The position numbers and the translations under genes were made by a program. This document shows, one piece after another, positions 31,663-44,675 of a DNA stretch of 64,000 nt (position 1 is the stretch's first letter; the number at the start of each line of letters is the position of its first letter). The notes under the pieces are model-generated. The model was not told the DNA's origin, ran no database searches, and saw only the letters and a list, made by a program, of their open reading frames with translations. Source of the DNA: Leptidea sinapis (lineage: Eukaryota; Arthropoda; Insecta; Lepidoptera; Pieridae); assembly GCF_905404315.1 (NCBI RefSeq), contig NC_066278.1:140001-204000 (forward strand), given 5' to 3'.

Positions 31663-34600
31663 CACATGATACAGGTAAACCTGCAGCAGAAGCGATTGGC
31701 AACCGATGAGCTGATGGCAGAAGCTGTCAGCCAAAAGGTAAGCCTGGCACTGCTGCAGGAACCCTATACAGGTAGTCAAGGTGCCTTGAAGCGATACCCA
31801 GGGGTTCGCGTCTATTAAATGGACCAGGGGTTAACTAGGACCAACCCCGCAAAGGCCGCAATAGCGGTCTTTGATAAAGACCTCTTTGATAAAGGTAAGG
31901 TGTGACCCGAGCCTCCAGTCGGAGAACATAGTGGCAATCACCATAGAGTTCTCCGACTGGACACTTGGAATAGTGTCCGCTTACCTGGAAGGGGACAAAC
32001 CCCTGGATCCATACCCGTGGAGCCCATGGTGGGGTAGCACGGACGATGATCATCGGGGAGCTGAATTGGCTGGATACTTTGATGATCATCAGCTGCACAT
32101 CCTTAATACCGGAACCGAACCCACCTTCCAAGTGGTTCAAGGAGGTCGGCTTTGCACAATCAGAGTCGACATTACGGTGTGCAGCCAAAGTATCCTGCCA
32201 AGGATGGAATCCTGGTGGGTGGACCCCGCTATGGTAAGCTCCGATCACAACGCTCTAAATTCACGAACGGTCGTGCGAAAGCACCCGGCCCAGCACCAAA
32301 CACTCGGATATATAACACGCGAAAGGCAAACTGGGATAAGTTCCGAAAGGAACTTATTCTACAGTTCGAAAGCCGCCAAATCCGAGTGGAAAGAGTGTCG
32401 GCCATAACCGCCCCCGAAGACATCGAAAACGTTGTCCTCGAATACCAGGAGGCGGTCCAACAAGCGTGTGAGGCCGCGATCCCAAAGCTGAACCGAACAC
32501 TGAAGTATGAACCTCCATGGATGACCTCCGAACTTCGGGTCCTGCAGCGAGATGCGGTCACTAAAGAGAGACGCATATGCTGCGCGGCCCTAACAAGGAG
32601 GGAATTCGTCATTCGACAGTACCTAGAAGCTAGGGAGAAATATGAGTCTGCCGCGCAAGCAGCGCAGACCCATAGCTGGAAGGAGTACTGAATCGCGCAA
32701 ACAGGTGAAAGCCTGTGGGACGGAATCTACAGAGTCCTCCGTCAAAGCTCGAAAAAGCAAGAAGACAAGCTTCTTGTGAGAGACGGAGTGACTCTTGATC
32801 CCAAGCAAAGTGCAGAACTCCTTGCAGCTACGTTCTTCCCGGACGACAGGCTGGAGGATGACACTCCCGTACATTCTACAATAAGGAGGGGAGCGGACCG
32901 TCCGCTGTGCGAGTTAGCCTGTGCAGCGGATGATCCGCCCTTCACCATTGCGGAACTCAGGGAGGCGGTTCATGACTTCAGTGCTCGCAAAGCTCCTGGA
33001 TCGGATGCGTTTACGGCAGACATCAGTGCTAAAAGCATTGAGGCAGATGAACGGCTCTTCCTAGAGATAGCCAACAGGTGCCTCGTTGTGGGATACTTCC
33101 CGAATCCCTGGAAGCGTGCGGCAGTCGTGACACTTCCAAAACCGGGAAAATCCGACTACCATCATCCAAAGTCTTACCGTCCGATTGGACTTTTGTCAGT
33201 CCACGGTTAGACTTTGGTAAAGATGATGGTACGCCGGATAAAGTGGCACGTACTGCCGACGATTAACCCGGGCCAATTCGGTTTTATGCCACAGCGGAGC
33301 ACTGAAGATGCCCTCTTTGCCTTGATCGCACACAGCACATCAGAGCTGAGGTCAGGGCAAAGAGGGTAGTTTTGATGGTATCTCTAGACATAGAGGGGGC
33401 ATTCGACAGCGCCTGGTGGCCAGCTATTAAACATCAGCTGGCCGCCAGGAAATGCCCCCGAAATCTGTACTCCACCGTGTGCAGTTACCTCAATGACCGC
33501 GAGGTCATTATTCGTTATGCGGGCGCCGAGTGCGTGGGGCCTACAACCAAGGGGTGCGTTCAGGGATCGATTGGGGGCCCATATTCTGGAACCTCCTGAT
33601 TGATCCGTTGCTGGGCGCCCTCGAGGAAGAGGGCCTACGCAAGCAAGCCTTCGCCGACGACGTAGTGCTCGTCTTCTCGGGCTCCTCTCCGGAGACTATC
33701 GCGCGTACCGCTAACTCCGTCCTCCGGCGGGTCTACGACTGGGGCTTGGACAACAAGCTGCGATTTGCTCCACACTAGACCAACGCCATGGTGATTGCCA
33801 AGAAACTGAAAATAACACCTATTCAGATCACCATGGGCGGCGAAAGTATAAAGATTGTCACAGAAACCAAAATCCTTGGTCTTATTATTGACCACAAGTT
33901 GTCTTTTAAGCCGCACGTCGCCGACGTTTGCCGAAAGGCAACGACCATTTATGGCCAATTGTCAAGGGCGGCCAAGACAACCTGGGGTCTGAACCCAGAG
34001 GTGGTGAGGACCATCTACATCGCCGCTGTGGAGCCAATCGTACTTTACGCTTCAAGCGTCTGGGTCCCAGCCGTAGATCAAGTCGGAGTGCGGAAGTTGC
34101 TGGACGCAGTTCAGCGAGGGTTCGCGCGGAAGATCAGCCGGGCCTACAAAACCGCCAGTTTGAGTGCGGCGCTGATCCTGTCAGGTATCTTGCCACTCGA
34201 CCTGAGGATCCGAGAAGCGGCAGAATTGTACCGATATAAAAGGGGTGAGGACATTGATGATATGGCAGACAGGAAGGCTGAACAGCGGGTTAGCTTCCTG
34301 GATGCTCCCCATCCAGCCCTCGCTCCTGAGGTAGAGTTCTGTTGTCTCGAGGAAACTCAGGCCGAGACCGACGTGGTAGAGGTACAGGATGACCCTGGAA
34401 GAGTAGAGGTTTACCTGCAGGTCTACACCGACGGCAGCAATATACTGGGCAGGGTTGGAGCCGGCATCTCATACAGGCGGCGAGGCTTGGAAGTCAGAGC
34501 AAGAAAACTCAAATTGGAGAATTATTGCTCTGTCTTCCAAGCCGAAATGTGTGCAATTTCGAAGGCTATTGAGGACATCTTGAAGATGCCCGACATGAAG

Positions 34601-35137
34601 GTCGAGATCCTTAGTGACTCCATGTCGTCGCTGGAGCTCCTAAGGGATCGACCATCATTTAACCCGATAGCCTTCGAAATAAAAAACATCATCCGGCGGG
34701 CCCGAAATATGGGTAAAACCATTCGGTTTCGCTGGGTTCGGGCGCATGTAGGCATAAAGGGGAATGAGAGGGCTGACCACTTGGCGAAGGATGCGGCGCT
34801 CCATTCGAAATTGAGGGCTGCATACGATGGAGTACCGATTTCAACTCTTCGTCGCATGCTTAGAGCCAAGACCCTCGAGGTCTGGCAGGAGCGCTACACC
34901 GCGGGTCAAACCGCGAGTGTTAGGAAGGCGTTTCTGCCAGATGTCGCGGCTTCCTACAAGTTAGTTCGGGAGGACCCCTTTTCTTCTTTACTGGCCCAGA
35001 TTATCACGGGCCATGGCGGTTTTTCAGCGTATCTCCACCGGTTTGGCCAAAAGGATAGCCCAGTGTGTATATGCGACGGTCTAACTGACGAAAGCGCATT
35101 GCACCTGGTGCTCGAATGCCCCAGGTTCGGCCGGTGA
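31663..35137 (+). pseudogene. TRAS-C ORF2 (endonuclease, reverse transcriptase, RNase H), broken
   Basis: Begins MIQVNLQQKRLATDELM at 31663. The endonuclease is spread over several frames with a stop after GVRVY (31816-31818) and a deletion that joins LDPY to SPWWGS near 32010-32025, removing the GGD catalytic segment. Further breaks are at about 32260, 32690, 33208, 33367 and 33776. Reverse transcriptase landmarks are FSARKAPGSDAFTADI, LDIEGAFDSAWW, CVQGSIGGP and FADDVVLVF. The last piece, 33788-35137, is open for 449 codons and carries ILGLIIDHKLSF, RNase H (VYTDGSNILGR, LSDSMSSLELL, RAHVGIKGNERADHLAK) and a terminal CICDGLTDESALHLVLEC knuckle. Confidence 0.87.
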
Positions 35138-35746
35138 AGATGCGACTTAGAGGTGGAAAGTGGAATGGCCGTTGCTGAGGCAAACCTCCCAGCCCTTGTT
35201 ATAAAACCATGGAGAAAATTGTTCGAAAGTTTTTGTTTTAAGATCCTGGCTGACGTGCTGCCACGAAATGGTAGTACAGTTAAGGTTAAGATATAGTATG
35301 TAAATATTTTATAAATTATAATTTTGAATAATAAAAAAAAAATCTGTATATGTTAATTTAAAAGTAAGTTGTATAATACTGTATATGTAGGTTAATTTAT
35401 GATATTGTTAGAAATAATAGGCGAAGAGTATAGACAGGTTCCCTATATTCAATTATAGGGACCTTTATACAAACCCTTAGGAATATAAGATTGTGTGCCT
35501 AGAAATAAGATAATAATGTAAAAAAAAAGAATAATAAGTAGCATAAGTCTGAAGTAGTAATACCACAATTAAATTGTAGAATCAAGTGTGATAAGTCTTA
35601 GGTGTAAGTAATTGTAATCGTAATATTATTAATAAATAATTACCCACCCCCAAACCCTGCAGCTCAATGGCAGGGAGAAAGTAGTAGTACTAGCTCCTCG
35701 GCCCTGGGACGAAAGTTGCCAGGGATGGTAGGCCAATAGTTAGTCC
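35138..35746 (+). other. TRAS-C 3' UTR
   Basis: About 600 bp, AT-rich, with a stem-loop at about 35436-35464 (AGGTTCCCTATA pairs with TATAGGGACCT, one bulge). Ends GGCCAATAGTTAGTCC before poly(A). Confidence 0.7.
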
Positions 35747-35755
35747 AAAAAAAAA

Positions 35756-35784
35756 AACCTAACCTAACCTAACCTAACCTAACC
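35756..35784 (+). repeat. Telomeric (CCTAA)n run between TRAS-C and TRAS-D
   Basis: Six perfect units from the poly(A) of TRAS-C to the 5' end of TRAS-D; no other sequence separates the two elements. Confidence 0.88.
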
Positions 35785-37678
35785 AGTCTGGTTCAAACCG
35801 CTAGTGTGAGTGTCACGATTTTAAGCCGCTCCACGATCGAAAAATAGTAAAATTAGGTTTTTTAGCGCAAAGTTATGCAAGTGATATATCGTTAGATGCG
35901 CGCTCGTTAGATCTAGTGAACAGTAAAAATTTGGTGAAAATCGGTGCTTTTTTGGAGAAATTACGACCAAAAAAACTAAAAACTCAAACTTTAAAACGGA
36001 TACAGTGCGCGAACAAGATCGGCGACATATACTTTTTCAACTGCAGGCCTGTGTATACTGTCTGCCCCCATCTTTGGAGACCACTCCCTGATTTTTCAGG
36101 TGAGGACCCGAAGTAGGGGAGACAAAAAACCATCCTGGAGGAGTGCTATCTCGGCCACCTAAAGAGCCTCGAAAAATCAAAGGACACCAAAACGTCGCCT
36201 TAAAAGAGCCCTTTAATAGGACACAAAGCTCTAAAAAATTTACCAAAATTTGGACCATAAGCACGCCTTTTTGCGGTTGTGAACTCTCCAGACTAAATTT
36301 GTAACACAAAAAACAACAGTAGTGTGATATCTTTTAACCTAGTGTTATATATTGTTAAAAAGAGCATTCAATATCACTAGATGCGCTCTCAAGAGCTCCA
36401 GCGAACAGTAAAAGTCCCGTGTAATTTGGTGCATAATTGGATTTTTAAATAACAAAAAACTAACTACAAAAATTTCAAAAATTCATAATTCATCAAAACA
36501 ATCGGTAACACCAAATTTTTAAATTTATTCCATGCATAGATTAGCAAGTTTAATGTTTATTCCAAATTTCAAAATTTTTTGCTCATAAATAAAATAGTTG
36601 TGAATTTTTGAAATTTAGGGGTGAATACGGGGCGCAGTTCCCCCTGTAGTTGGACATCTGTTTTTGTTATAAAGTGTTAAAAAGTGATTAACATATTCTA
36701 CTTAAATTTTTTCAATATTTTTAACAAGCTATTTTATAATTTTATTTTTGTGTAAAATATCCAGTTTTTTTTGTAAAAGTATTAGTCAGGGGTATAAATA
36801 AAAATAAATTATACATAAATATAAACTCTCCGTGAAAGTTGCTATAAAACAAGCCCAAACACGGCACACGGCAAGCACGGCAAGCACAAATCTCGGCCTT
36901 TTAATATAGAAGTTACCCAAACACGTTCATCTGGTCGGCCATATTGGCCGCCATATTGGAAATCTAAAAACCTGCATAACTCTGTCATCCGTGACCGTAA
37001 GGAGACGAGATTTTTTATACTATTATTCCCCCCTTTTGAGCCATTTGCTCCATAGGTTTTTAGTAGTAAAAATTCCGACGACTCTACAAGTAGAGTCAAT
37101 ATTGTGGACACATAGAGCTAGTCGTGCCGAGCTCGGGGAACCCTCGCACGGCTTTGTGCGGTGTCTGGGTCTAGAGATACACGCAAATTTGACTTATGGC
37201 CGCCATATTGGAAAATTAAAAAACGCTGTATCTCGGCTTCCAGGCATCGTGGGAGGACGCGGTTTAAATTGTTGGACTCGGTATCGGCCGCTCTATAGTA
37301 ACGTAATAACTTTAGAGAAATTATTTTGGGTTTTATTTTTATTGCACTACTGTAATCTAGTATAATTCTGTTAGCATAGTGGCTATTGTTTGTTGTTAAA
37401 AATTGACCATTACCATTTTGGTGACTGAAAAATACTGCTTTATTGCCAGTATTAATTTGTATTAGTATATAAATTGTTAGTATTAAGTTTGACCTTTACC
37501 CTTTTGGTACTGTTATTAATTATAAAAATAGTTAGTTTTAAGCAACCACTTAATAATTTTATTTCCGTTTATTGACAGTGACTGCAGCAAATATCTTCAA
37601 CCTCTAAAACTTATACAAACTGTAGATATTTGTTGCTTAGCGACTTACTGACGACTACCTCCAACTAAGACTGACAAG
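35785..37678 (+). other. TRAS-D 5' UTR
   Basis: 1.9 kb leader. GATCGGCGACATAT is at 36017-36030. It is almost identical to 1-1042 over 36113-37094. AT-rich sequence with several GAAATTT palindromes precedes the two-unit repeat. Confidence 0.8.
36937..37211 (+). promoter_or_regulatory. Two-unit 5' UTR repeat with YY1/Pho-like clusters (TRAS-D)
   Basis: GGCCATATTGGCCGCCATAT at 36937 and GGCCGCCATATTGG at 37198, 261 bp apart. Each is followed by GGAAA(A)T, an A-run, TGTA or TGCATAACTC-type sequence and a GGAG-containing block. The palindrome TCTACAAGTAGAG lies between them at about 37083-37095. Confidence 0.5.
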
Positions 37679-39024
37679 ATGATCCGTACACCTGGGAAAT
37701 CAAAGGAGACAACAGGCAAATCATCGCCAGTAGCTCCGACTGCATCGCGGTTCTCTCTTTCCCCGCCACGGACCTCACATGTGAGGAAAAGTATTGGTGA
37801 CTGGGAAACCTCCAATATTAAGAACCAAGTAGTACCAGAGACAAAAACAACAAAGACCAATCTGACGACCCCGTCCACGGAAATTAAAGTCCAATCCAAA
37901 CCGTCTTATAAAACCAAGACTGCCGAGGCTAAAGCCTATCTATCAAAGGCCAAAGCACACCTCAACAACAGTCGCAATCTGAAGAGCGAAATTAAGGCGG
38001 AAGTGACAGACGCAATTGAAAAACTATACAAAATGGTTAAAGATCTCGAGTGCAAGATTGATTTACAGGAAACTTCAAAAAACGATGAGACCCCGACTAT
38101 CAAAAATTTACAAGATCAAAACAAGCTCATACTGCGAGAAATGAGTGAGAACAGGCAGCAGATGGAAAAACTAACCGAACTTGTAAAGGAGCAGCATGAA
38201 CGTCAAGAAGGGTCAAAAACCTATGCAGGCATAACAGCCGGGAAAGCGGGAAACAATCAACCAGAGGCACACTACACTCAGTCGTGGTCACCTCCAATGA
38301 TGAGAAGGAAACCAGCGATGAGGTCCTTGACAGGGTCAGGAAAGTAGTGGACGCCAAGGAAGGTTGGATAAAGGTCAAAAAAGTTAGAAAAGCAAAGGAT
38401 AGAAAGGTAATATTGGGGTTCAAGACCAAGGAGGAAAGAAATAAAGTAAGAGACAAGTTGGAAAGCAAAGGAGCTAATTTAACAGTCGAGGATATGAAAA
38501 ATAAGGACCCGCTCCTGATCCTAAAAGGTGTCTTGTTGGCAAACACAGACGAAGATGTTCTTAAAGCCATAAGAAACCAGAACAATCGCATGTTCGATGG
38601 ACTGGGCGAGGGAGAGGACCGGGTGGAAATAAGATATAGGCGGAAGGCCAGAAATCCTCACACCTCACACATAGTGATCAGTGTTTCACCTATCATCTGG
38701 CGAAGGGTGACCGAGAGCGGGTACCTGCACGTAGACCTACAACGTATACGAGTTGAAGATCAAACTCCACTTGTACAGTGTACCCGGTGCCTGGGATACG
38801 GTCACAGCAAGCGACATTGCAAAGACACGACCGATCTATGCAGCCATTGTGGCGGCCCTCACTTGCGAACGGAATGTGCTGACTGGCTCGCAAGAGCGGT
38901 TCCAAGTTGCCGAAACTGCACAAAGGCTAATCTAGGACACCCAGAACACAACGCTTTCAGTTTCGATTGCCCAGTTAGAAAGAAATGGGATGAAATGGCC
39001 CGGTCCACCACAGCTTATTGCTAA
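37679..39024 (+). pseudogene. TRAS-D ORF1, one frameshift
   Basis: The first open segment, 37679-38347, gives MIRTPGKSKET, VRKSIGDWE, AKAHLNNSRNLKSEIKAEV and a coiled-coil region. A frame change just before LHSVVVTS (near 38270) shifts the remainder to 38284-39024, which includes EVLDRVRKVVDAKEGW, a central domain with ISVSPIIWRRV, and three knuckles: CTRCLGYGHSKRHC, CSHCGGPHLRTEC, and a third starting CRNC and ending EHNAFSFDC. It ends TAYC. Apart from the single frameshift it is full length (about 445 codons, shorter than TRAS-A). Confidence 0.88.
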
Positions 39025-42000
39025 AGGCTCTCCCAGCGACCATACTGTCATTAAAATATTGCAGGCAAATTTACAAAGATCTAAATTAGCAACAAGCGAA
39101 CTACTTATTGAAGCAAGTAAAAGAAAAGTAGCCATCGCACTTCTTCAAGAACCCTATGTAGGCGGAACGGACCATATGAGAAGCTACAACGGAATCCGAA
39201 TTATACAATGCAGCGATATTAGCAACGGTACCGTAAAGTCTGCCATAGCAATATTAACAGACCTGAGGATAACACAATATCCCAAGCTCACAACAAAAAA
39301 CATCGCCGTGGTGGGCGTTAAAACCAACGCATGTGAGATTTTAATCACATCTCTGTATTTCGAGCCTGACCAGACACTGGACGCCTTTCTTGAACACCTG
39401 AAGAAGGTCAAGCAAGAAACCAACTTCGAAAATGGCTAGTGGGAGGCGATATTAATGCCAAAAGCTTATGGTGGGGAAGCCATATAACGGACCACAGAGG
39501 AGAAGAAATATTCGGAGCCCTTACCGATCTGGACCTCAATATTGTGAAAACAGGGAAAACACCAACCTTTGACACAATTAGAGGGGCCAAACGGTACTGC
39601 AGCAATGTCGACATTACAGCCTGTTCGACAAACATCCTAGACCAAGTAGAAGACTGGAAAGTTATTACTTTGAGGGACAGAGCTTGTCTGTCCCTCTATT
39701 GAGGGACTGACAAGCTCTGACCACAACGGCATCGCATTTAACATTCACTTACAAAAACCCTCAGGTACACAAATAACTAGAACCACCAGAATCTTTAACA
39801 CTAACAAAGCAAATTGGACTCGCTTTCATGAGAAACTGGGCCAATTAAAATCCGAAAACCAAATAACCATAGAAACAATAAATCAAATCAGTAACAATAA
39901 CCAATTAGAAGACTTTATTAAAATTTACACAAACACAATTACACAATCATGCACATATACAATACCTAAAATTAAACAAAAAACAGCATTTGCTTTGCCG
40001 TGGTGGACAGAAGAGTTAACCCAACTGAAAAAAGAAGTCGCTACTAGAAAGCGGAGAGTAAGATGTGCGGCCCCAATTCGCAGGACAAAAGTTGTCTCTG
40101 AGTATCTTGATTGGAAAGCAAAATACGAACTGCTAGCAACCAAAACACAGACTGAAAGCTGGAAAGGCTTCTGCGAAAAACAGGACAGGGAAGGTGTATG
40201 GGAGGGAATCTATAGAGTCATCGGGAGAACCACACGAAGAGAAGAAGACATTCTACTGGAAAAAGACGGAAAGACACTCGACGAAAAAAGCTCAGTCGAG
40301 TTACTAGCAAACTCTTTTTACCCCGATGACCTAGAAGATGATGACAATGCTTACCATACTCAAATTAGAGTGATGGCGAATAGCCTAAACAAGGATGAGC
40401 AGAGTGATGAAGACGACCCACCTTTTACAATGGATGAGCTGATACGAGCAACCCAGTCATTTAACCCCAAAAAGGCTCCTGGGACAGACGGTCTCTCGGC
40501 AGACATATGTTGTCAAGCCATACAGAATGACCCAAGGTTATTCTTGGCTGTACTTAACAAATGTCTTAAACACCATTACTTCCCAGAAGCCTGGAAAGTA
40601 GCCACCGTCGTGGTACTTAGGAAGCCAGGGAGACCAAACTACTGCAGCCCAAAAGCCTATCGGTCTATTGGCCTTTTGCCAGTCCTGGGCAAAATTTACG
40701 AAAAAATGATTGTGTCCCGTCTCAAACTCCATTTATTGCCGAGGATGAGTACTCGCCAGTACGGATTCATGCCACAGAGGAGTACCGAAGACTCCCTCTA
40801 TGACTTGATGCAGTACATCCGCATAAATTTAGATCAGAAGAAAATTGTAACACTTGTTTCTCTTGATATAGAGGGAGCCTTTGACAGTGCTTGGTGGCCC
40901 GCAATAAGAGTCCGTCTGGCTGAGGAAAAGTGCCCTCTGAATTTGAGAAGGGTCATAGACAGCTACCTTAGTAACAGGAGGGTCCAAGTGAGATACGCAG
41001 GAGAAGAGCACATTAGAAAGACCAATAAGGGATGTGTTCAGGGTTCCATAAGTGGCCCGTTACTGTGGAACCTTCTTCTAGATCCCCTATTAAAAAGCCT
41101 CGATCAAAACGGAACTTATTGCCATGCGTTCGCAGATGACGTACTACTGGTATTTTGTGGTAACACAGCGATGGACATTGAAAAACAAGCCAACAAAGCT
41201 CTTAAAGTTGTATGGGCATGGGGTGCGGAAAATAAACTTAAATTTGCCGCACACAAAACCAATGCTATGATCATTACCCGGAAATTTAAGTACGACCCCC
41301 ACGCCCTAGCATGGGCGGCATTGATATTGCCACATGCAAAGAACTTAAAATACTTGGCGTAACAATAGACCACAAGCTGACCTTCAATACTCACGTGGCG
41401 AACGTCTGCAGGAAAGCGATAGGTATTTATAAACAGTAGTCAAGGGCCGAAAAAGCACCTGGGGTCTCCAACCCGAAATAATTCGCATTATATACATGGC
41501 AACAGTGGAGCCCGTGATCCTATATGCGGCCAGTGTTTGGGCACCAGCAGCGTCCAAACTCAGCGTTATAAAGCACCTAGGCACCGTGCAACGTGGTTTC
41601 GCCCAAAAATTGTCGAAGTCCTATCGCACCGTATCCCTAAACTCAGCACTAATTCTCGCTTGAATTCTTCCCCTCGACCTCCGAGTTCAAGAAGCCGCGT
41701 CACTCTACCAGGCTAAAAAGGGGGAGCCCCTAACATTTCTTACGGGGAGAAACGTAGAAAAAATGACACCTGCACTAAAGGCTAGACATCCAACGGAGAA
41801 CCCAACAATGGAACTTGTGACTGTTGAAAACCAAACACAGGTAAAGGCACACAGCAATGTAGACATCCGGATCTTTACCGACGGGAGTAAGATCGAAGGA
41901 AGGGTTGGTGCTGCTTTATCTATCTGGGATGGCAACGAAGAAAAGAAGTCTATAAAATTGGCACTCTCCCAATACTGCACCGTTTACCAAGCCGAGCTCT

Positions 42001-42731
42001 TGGCTATTTGTAGAGCTACTATGGAGGTGCTTAAGAGTAAAAAATCAACATTCGGAATTTACAGCGATTCCATGGCCGCTCTACAAACAGTCACAAACCC
42101 GAATGCCCTCCACCCCCTTGCCGTAGAAGCCAGAGATAACATTAGAACCTCATCTCTCCAGAACAAAATTATCTCTCTGTACTGGATAAAGGCACATGCA
42201 GGGCTGGAGGGTAACGAACGGGCTGACCATCTAGCAAAAAACGCTGCACTAAACTCCAAACGCAAGCCGGACTATGATCCTTGTCCACTCTCATACATAA
42301 AACGTAACATCCGTGCGACAACACTCGATGAATGGAACAAACGCTATAGATCCGGTGAAACTGCGGCTGTCACTAAATTGTTTTTCCCTGACGCAGTGGC
42401 TGCCTATAAAATCATAAGAAAGCTTCCAGTCACCAATATAAATACCCAGGTTATGACTGGACACGGCGGGTTTTCCGAATATTTGCACCGTTTTAAATGC
42501 AAAGATAGCCCAGGATGTATATGTGATTCTACATGTGAGGAAACAATCCAACACGTATTGTTCCACTGCCCTGCTTACTGCAGAGCAAGGTACAACCTAG
42601 AACAAGAACTCAATATTGAGATAAAAGAGGACAATGTGAAAGACATAATGACAGGCAATGACAGAGACAGATTCTTAAAGTACTGCACTAGTATAGCAAA
42701 TATTGTAATAAACAGAAATAAAACTAAGTAA
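38990..42731 (+). pseudogene. TRAS-D ORF2 (endonuclease, reverse transcriptase, RNase H), broken
   Basis: Overlaps the ORF1 end. Open pieces are 38990-39439, 39439-39702, 39995-41362 and 41763-42731. The endonuclease shows ILQANLQRSK, LLQEPYVGG, GGDINAKSLWWGS and SSDHNGI; a quasi-palindromic insertion at about 39666-39700 breaks it just before SSDH. The reverse transcriptase has FNPKKAPGTDGLSADI, LDIEGAFDSAWW, CVQGSISGP and FADDVLLVF. RNase H has IFTDGSKIEGR, YQAELLAI, IYSDSMAAL and HAGLEGNERADHLAK. The terminal knuckle starts CICD and ends HVLFHC. Catalytic residues are preserved; reading frame is not. Confidence 0.88.
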
Positions 42732-43068
42732 TTATACTATGCTTAAATAATATAACAATTATATTAATAATAAGCATAGGAAACCGTTTGTAATTATAAA
42801 TAAGATAGATATAAGTACTAGTAAGTAACCATAAGATAATGTGTAAATAAAGAGTGTTGATTATTAAATAAGCCCCCACATATAGAAATAAGTAAACTTA
42901 GATAGACTTACATAATATGGGAATCCCACCCATAATGTTGTGAAATATGATGAATGACAGAAAGATACAGAATGAAGCATGAAAGTACGAGAGGCATAAA
43001 AGTGAGAACTGGCATGAATGGACACACTAGAGTAGCATAGGCTCTGATAATGTTGGAGGTAGGAGAAT
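42732..43068 (+). other. TRAS-D 3' UTR
   Basis: Starts right after the ORF2 stop with a stem-loop: CTATGCTTA (42737-42745) pairs perfectly with TAAGCATAG (42771-42779). AT-rich up to GGAGGTAGGAG before poly(A). Confidence 0.7.
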
Positions 43069-43077
43069 AAAAAAAAA

Positions 43078-43091
43078 AACCTAACCTAACC
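43078..43091 (+). repeat. Telomeric repeat joining TRAS-D to 28S
   Basis: AACCTAACCTAACC then CTAAGTCTAGC, the same telomere/28S junction as at 20393-20410. Confidence 0.85.
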
Positions 43092-43094
43092 CTA

Positions 43095-44474
43095 AGTCTA
43101 GCATGTGTGCGAGTCATTGAGTTATGAATTCAAATAGACAAAACTGAAAGGCGCGCGCTTGTCGCGCGCTCAGGGAGGATGGAGCGTCGGTCGTCAAAAA
43201 TCGATCTCTCGCACTCCCGAGGCGTCTCGTTTCCAATCAGCGAATGCGGGCGCGCTCTGAGCACATATGCTGGGACCCGAAAGATGGTGAACTATGCCTG
43301 GTCAGGTCGAAGTCAGGGGAAACCCTGATGGAGGACCGTAGCGATTCTGACGTGCAAATCGATCGTCGGAACTGGCTATAGGGGCGAAAGACTAATCGAA
43401 CCATCTAGTAGCTGGTTCCGTCCGAAGTTTCCCTCAGGATAGCTGGCGTCGACTCGTAACAGGCTCATCCGGTAAAGCGAATGATTAGAGGCATTGGGGC
43501 CGAAACGACCTCAACCTATTCTCAAACTTTAAATGGGTGAGAACTCTGGCTTACTCGAACGATGAAGCCGGAGATCTGATGACGTTGCCAAGTGGGCCAA
43601 TTTTGGTAAGCAGAACTGGCGCTGTGGGATGAACCAAACGTAGTGTTAAGGCGCCTAAAAAACGCTCATGGGACACCAAGAAAGGCGTTGGTCACTCATG
43701 ACAGCAGGACGGTGGCCATGGAAGTCGGAATCCGCTAAGGAGTGTGCAACGACTCACCTGCCGAAGCGACGAGCCCTGAAAATGGATGGCGCTGAAGCGT
43801 TTTGCCTATACTCTACCGTTACCGGCAATCGGCGCGTGCGTGTCAAAGCGCACGCGTATTATGCCGTAACGAGTAGGACGTGCGCGGCGGAGTGCGCAGA
43901 AGGGTCTGGGCGTGAGCCCGCCTGGAGCTTCCGTCGGTGCAGATCTTGGTGGTAGTAGCAAATACTTCAGTGAGGCCCTGGAGGACTGACGTGGAGAAGG
44001 GTTTCGCGTGAACAGAAGTTGCTCGCGAGTCAGTCGATCCTAAGCTCAAGGAGAGATCTTATGTCGATGCGGCGTGTTTATATATATTTTGTGTATATGA
44101 TAAATAACGCCCTTTGAGCGAAAGGGAATCCGGTTCCTATTCCGGAACCCGGCAGCGGAACCGTTTCAATAATCGTTCTCTTGTTTCTCAAGCAAGTGTT
44201 CGACGGGGTAACCCAAAGTGGCCTGAAGACGCCGCCGAGTGGTCCGGGAAGAGTTTTCTTTTCTGCTTGAGCGTTCGAGTTTCATGGAATCCTATAGAAG
44301 GGAGATATGGTTCGGAACGCGAAGAGCACCGCATTAGCGGCGGTATCCGGATACTCTCTGCGGACCTTGAAAATTCAGGTGAGGGATGTACGTGGAGATG
44401 TCGCGCCGGCTCGAACCCATATCCGCAGCAGGTCTCCAAGGCGAAGAGCCTCATGTCGATAGAATAATGTAATA
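43095..44474 (+). rRNA. 28S rRNA fragment in rDNA module 2
   Basis: Starts at the same 28S base as the fragment at 20403 and runs to GTCGATAGAATAATGTA. It lacks the GCAACGAAAGTGAAG segment near 43156 and carries many single-base changes. It ends about 420 nt before the block that precedes the next 28S piece, so part of 28S is replaced by blocks X and hairpin. Confidence 0.85.
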
Positions 44475-44675
44475 ATGTAACGTATGGGCGAAACGTCTGT
44501 GGAGTACCGCGACTGAGGGTGCTTGCCGCCTGGGTTAACAGGCGAAATTGAAGAGTCGTAATTGGTTGTCTGTGACCCTCTACGTCTGACCAACGCACTA
44601 TACCGGGACTGGAGCGAAAGCTGTTGTGCTATAATCTACCTAGTAGGCGGTGTGCGTTGGGATTCTAGCAGTTAG
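44475..44675 (+). repeat. Block X, copy 2, with left extension
   Basis: 44541-44675 is the reverse complement of 1354-1488. The left part, 44475-44540, is not in copy 1. A 35-bp piece also lies at 22200-22235. No ORF of convincing type. Confidence 0.6.

Larger units (their letters stand above)
30245..35757 (+). mobile_element. TRAS-C retrotransposon with poly(A)
   Basis: Starts after CTAACC and ends in poly(A) 35747-35757 followed by telomeric repeats. A short leader (30245-30955) joins directly to the middle of ORF1, so the N-terminal half of ORF1 and probably part of the leader are lost. ORF2 is nearly full length but broken. G+C content is clearly higher than in TRAS-B, TRAS-D and TRAS-E, which marks it as a separate family. 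Confidence 0.85.
35785..43079 (+). mobile_element. TRAS-D retrotransposon, near full length
   Basis: 7.3 kb between telomeric repeats: starts AGTCTGGTTC after CTAACC and ends in poly(A) 43069-43079 followed by AACCTAACC. It has all parts in order: 5' UTR (35785-37678), ORF1 (37679-39024), ORF2 (overlapping to 42731) and a 3' UTR (42732-43068). It is the most complete TRAS here, although both ORFs carry frameshifts. Its leader gives the reference for the left-edge fragment and for the inverted leader of TRAS-F. Confidence 0.9.

Noticed and set aside
23139..43079. SART-type telomeric elements
   Set aside because: SART inserts in the opposite orientation relative to TTAGG; poly(A) into AACCTAACC on the sense strand fits TRAS.
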